Below are positions 60,444 through 64,000 of a stretch of 64,000 nt of DNA, piece after piece. Source of the stretch: Coniferiporia sulphurascens. Taxonomy: Eukaryota > Basidiomycota > Agaricomycetes > Hymenochaetales > Hymenochaetaceae. Each line of letters opens with the position of its first letter. Position 1 is the stretch's first letter. The translations under genes were made by a program, and so were the position numbers. Location of the stretch: contig NBBA01000019.1 in NCBI GenBank assembly GCA_002794785.1, positions 682,001 through 746,000 of the forward strand. The letters are read 5' to 3'. The notes beneath the pieces were generated by a model. The model was not told where the DNA came from and made no database searches. It saw nothing but the letters and a program-made list of their open reading frames with translations.

Positions 60444-62417
60444 ATGAACCGCGCAGGTGTTTCTCCCCATTTTCTCTTATTTTTGGGGCGTATTTTGACC
60501 GAAAAGCGCCAGGCCAGCCGCCGCAACGTCCCCCGAATTTGGGGCCAGCGCAGGGCCTTGGTGGTCCATTTCGTGCTCCTTATCCATCGGCTGCGTTTGG
60601 TATGCCCCCGCGCAGTGCACTCCAGCAGAACTTCCCTGGCATGCCTACCAACCACAGGACGCCCGGGCAGAGCTTGGTTTTGCCGTCGCCGAATTTCATG
60701 CAGCAGCGTGGCCAGGCGAGCTTCCCGTTCGGGGGCACCCTGGGTCAGCAGCAAACGCAACAGCAGCAGCAGCAGCAGCAGCAACCTCAGCATTCTCAGC
60801 CTCACCAGCAGTCGCAGACGTCGTTAGCGCTTGGTCAACAGCAACAACAACAACAGCAGCAGCAGCAACAAGCGACTGCGACGAGCATGCCACCTCATCT
60901 CCCTACGCCGAATTTAGGGAATGCCCAACCAAATGCTAATGCAAACGAAGGTGCTCTCGACCCGAATGACTTTCCCGCTCTCGGCTCGGGCCCAGCGAAT
61001 GCGAACTCAAGTGTGGCCACGAATAGCCCTGTGACCACGTTGGCATCAAGCTACGCGAGCCAAGCGGGGACGGGGGTGCTACCGACGAGCGCTTCGAGCG
61101 GGCAGGGGCAAGGGCAGGGACAAATGCAGAACACGCCAGCAGCAGGAACGGCTACTGCAAGTCAGCCGCGGGACTTCACGCCGGATGACTTTCCGGCACT
61201 CGGGGGGCAAGCCACGTCGTCACAAGCACAACAAGGGAACCAGGAAAATTCGAGCCATCCTCCCGGACTAAACGGATTTGATCACCGGCAAAACATGCCG
61301 CCAGGGGTGCTCAGTCTTATTGGTGCGCAACGAAATACGTTACCGGATGCGGAGAAAAGGACGACGTCGAAGCTGGCTTCGTGGAACGGGGCAAATGCAA
61401 CGTCACTGGGCCAGCAAAACGGCTCGTTACAACACGGTCAGCAGCTTGGTGCGCCGCCAGGTGTGGCCCCGCCTTTTCAACAACAACAACAGCAGCAACA
61501 ACAACAGCCTCAACAGGCGTATAGCACTGGCGACGGGCCTTTGCCTTCGGCAACCCAGCCGAACGCGCCTCCTGCGGCACCTCAAACTCCAGCACAGCAG
61601 ATCCTCATGTCACCCGCTGATCGCTGGGGGCTATTGGGTCTTCTGGCTGCGATCAAGAACGCGGACGCAGATCAGAACTTACTTTCGATAGGTACGGATC
61701 TCGGGACGATGGGGTTAGACATGCAGAACCAGGGGTTCGTCCATCCTAGTCATTGACTATATTGCTGTGCTGATGTCGATCCTCAGGAGCCTCTTTTCGA
61801 CGTTCATTACGCCATGGTCAGACTCATCGGCTGCGCACACAGTCGAACCCGACTTCCACTTGCCGCAGTGCTATAGTGTGAATGCGCCACCGCCTGGGCC
61901 TAATAAGGCACAAGCATTCAGCGAAGAAACACTCTTTTACATGTTCTATGCCCATCCACGTGATATGCTGCAGGAAGTTGCTGCGCAGGAGCTGTGAGTG
62001 ACCCTCGTTCGGTTTTCGCGTTTGCGTTTACTGATTATGATACACTGCAGTTATACACGGAATTGGCGGTACAACAAGGAGCTCAGGCTCTGGTTGACGA
62101 AGGAGACAGGCCGGGCTCGTCACTCGAAGACAATTGAGGGTGGACTCGGTGAACAGGGCATTTTCACATACTGGGACCCGGATGTTTGGGAAAAGGGCCT
62201 GAAGGAGTTCGCCGTGTTGTACGCGGATCTTGAAAACAAGGACGCGTCTGTATTCAATGGACCAGCATTGCAGTCGACCGCACAGGGGCAGCAACTCCAA
62301 GGCCAGCAACTGCAGGTAGGTCAGGTGCCCGGCCCGACTGTAGCTCAGCTCGCGCAGCAGACGCAGGCGGCGCGCGTGAACTTCCCTGGGCTCGGTATGA
62401 CGGCCGCGGCAATGTAA
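60444..62417 (+). CDS. NOT2: CCR4-NOT complex subunit NOT2
   Basis: Four exons (60444-60456, 60507-61734, 61787-61993, 62051-62417) give 604 residues; exon 1 has only 13 nt (MNRA, codon split). The N-terminal half is disordered with three Gln-rich runs and two short DFPALG-type motifs (DPNDFPALGSG, TPDDFPALGGQ). The C-terminal NOT-box starts near DRWGLLGLLAAIKNAD, LSIGTDLGTMGLDMQN, then SLFSTFITPWSDS, FHLPQCYSVN, ETLFYMFYAHPRDMLQEVAA, LYTRNWRYNKELRLWLTKE, GIFTYWDPDVWEK. NOT2 pairs with NOT3/5 and binds NOT1 in the deadenylase scaffold. The stop at 62417 overlaps a GTAAGT, so a last small exon could exist. Confidence 0.93.
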
Positions 62418-64000
62418 GTTATATGCACCTCTCCTCCACTTTCTTCGGCAGGACATCAGACGCTTCAGCGTCGGCACTCATCCATCAACCACGTTTCCCT
62501 CCCTCTTTTTTTAACTCGTCCTCGCCCCGCATCCTAGCTTACTCCCGCAACACGCGTCACTCCGTTTTATTTGATCCTTTGTCCCACCTACTCTCCTATC
62601 GATCATTACTCCCCTGCTAGTTGTTTGTGCTTTTTCATCATGGTTTATCAACTTTGTATCTTTATGAACAACCTCTGTTCAGGTCGTGGCTGTTTGCCCT
62701 GTGTTGACTGTAGCCCCGTGACTATCGTACCGCGGTTCGCCGCTTGTTGCGCGAGGTAGGTCATTTGCTTCATGACTGCACTGTGCCGTCCTGCCGGGAT
62801 CCGGCCGCCTCATGAAGTCAGTGACGACCTAGGATGTACGTGAGTAACGAGCAGTGAACACGTTTGTGCCCGTCTTAAGGTCAGTTCGGCTCCGAGTATT
62901 AGGCTTTTATCAGATATGCACCGCTGAATACCACCTAAATTCACACCGAACGGTCGGGTTTATTAGTATGCGAAAAGAGAATAACGTTTCTTTTCTTCTT
63001 TTTCAAAAGGCGTATGAGTCCTGGGAAAGCGCTGGCTCGGGCTTCGGGTAGCCATGTTTGATTTTGAGCATAAATTCCGGTTGAGCAAGGGTTTTCGAAC
63101 TGGATATAGTGATTAATTGTTCTCATTTTATATGCCCAGGACTATCAGGACGAAATCAGAGCCAAGTCGAAAAACTGTACAGTAAGCGTTAATGTTACAT
63201 GTAACGTCTAATTAGAAAATATTGAGTTTGCTATGCCAACGTCGCTAGAAAAGGAAGGTGGTTACAGTCAATCACCGGCTAATGGGACAATGCTGGTCAC
63301 TGAAACACTTGGCTAGAACATGCTGTATCCACTCAAATTTCTTCATTGCTTTTGCATTTTGCAGCTGGAAATACACCTCTGATTCAGAATAAAATGTTTC
63401 AAGCTTTTTGAGCCAGAATTCGGCAAGAAAACCAGAAATTACTCATGAAAACTTCGAAATTAAAATTTGTCAATAAAGAGTCACAGAGAATAGTACATAT
63501 AATGCTGTAAATAAGTGTTAAATTTTTGTTGTATATAAATCCAGTGAGTGTGGGCCTCATCTCAGACAAATAATCATTGCAATTGATAAAGAAATGGTAG
63601 AGAAAGAAGAAAAACAAAAGTTACCACAACTTCACGATTACTAATGTAGATCTATTTTCCTCTTATGGACGTTTCCCTTTGGTCGTCACGATGCTACTCC
63701 TTCCTTTTTTAGCCTTTTCCTATAGCCGAAATAATTAATTATGCTGTAATGAGTTTGACTTATCGTGGGAAAGACCTGTGCCAAAGATTGGTGAAGGCCC
63801 AATTTTGCCAGATTTCTCCATTCTGCTATAGCTCAGTCAATTCTGCTCAGATTCCTCTCAAATTTTGTATATAGATAGCTACTTTCTCACTGAACATGAA
63901 TATGTATTTTTAGTTTCAGATGTTGAGTAATGTACTGCGAGAAATAGCTTGACAAGCTCAGGTATCCCATTAGCCGGTGATTGACTGTATATATAGTAGT
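62418..64000. other. Intergenic after NOT2
   Basis: The NOT2 3' region is followed by AT-rich DNA. Only short open frames occur, none recognised. No RNA gene or repeat family from the rest of the window is found here. Confidence 0.5.

Overview
This window is nuclear DNA from a filamentous basidiomycete, most likely an Agaricomycete. The evidence is the gene style (many introns of about 50-80 nt with GT(A/G)NGT donors, plus exons as small as 12-17 nt), the F-box/leucine-rich protein families typical of mushroom-forming fungi, a Ppo-type fatty-acid dioxygenase, and a single nuclear tRNA-Glu. It falls into two halves.

The left half (1-34 kb) is accessory and repeat-rich. Four paralogous minus-strand F-box genes (631-2338, 10032-11740, 13416-15161, 23027-24753) share a 140-nt first exon that is missed if only the long open frame is called. 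Remnants of a fifth copy and a plus-strand chimera accompany them. One complete psi-factor-producing oxygenase gene (4110-8981) lies inside the array. Two Ty1/copia elements, both on the minus strand, invade it. Copy 1 (15887-21727) keeps a 5-bp target duplication and a single gag-pol frame broken only by stop codons, almost all of them TGA. Copy 2 (24754-32937) truncates the fourth F-box gene. Copy 2 itself hosts three further insertions, each with its own target duplication: a poly(A) retroposon in its LTR, a 352-bp solo LTR, and a 1.35-kb TG...CA element.

A tRNA-Glu(CTC) gene at 33795 marks the transition. From 34.9 kb on the DNA is GC-richer and mostly housekeeping. It carries a short-chain dehydrogenase (-), a VTS1/Smaug-like SAM-domain RNA-binding protein (-), an intronless leucine-rich F-box-type protein (-), and a second F-box family of three tandem four-exon genes (43850-45814, 47864-49704, 50572-52422, all -) with truncated copies beside the first. 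Then come an ENTH-domain epsin (+), a secreted GH20 beta-hexosaminidase (+), an aldo-keto reductase (+), a HIT-family protein (-) and the CCR4-NOT subunit NOT2 (+). The last two share a 220-bp divergent promoter.

The genes do not form a single pathway. VTS1 and NOT2 both act in cytoplasmic mRNA deadenylation and decay, and the F-box proteins are presumed substrate adaptors of SCF ubiquitin ligases. The most notable observations are the chimera joining the two unrelated F-box families, the retained GC-AG introns in two of three paralogs, the nested insertions, and the Ppo enzyme whose P450-like domain lacks the heme-thiolate cysteine motif. Coordinates of spliced genes run from start codon to stop codon; exon ends were placed by eye from splice signals, reading frame and paralog comparison.
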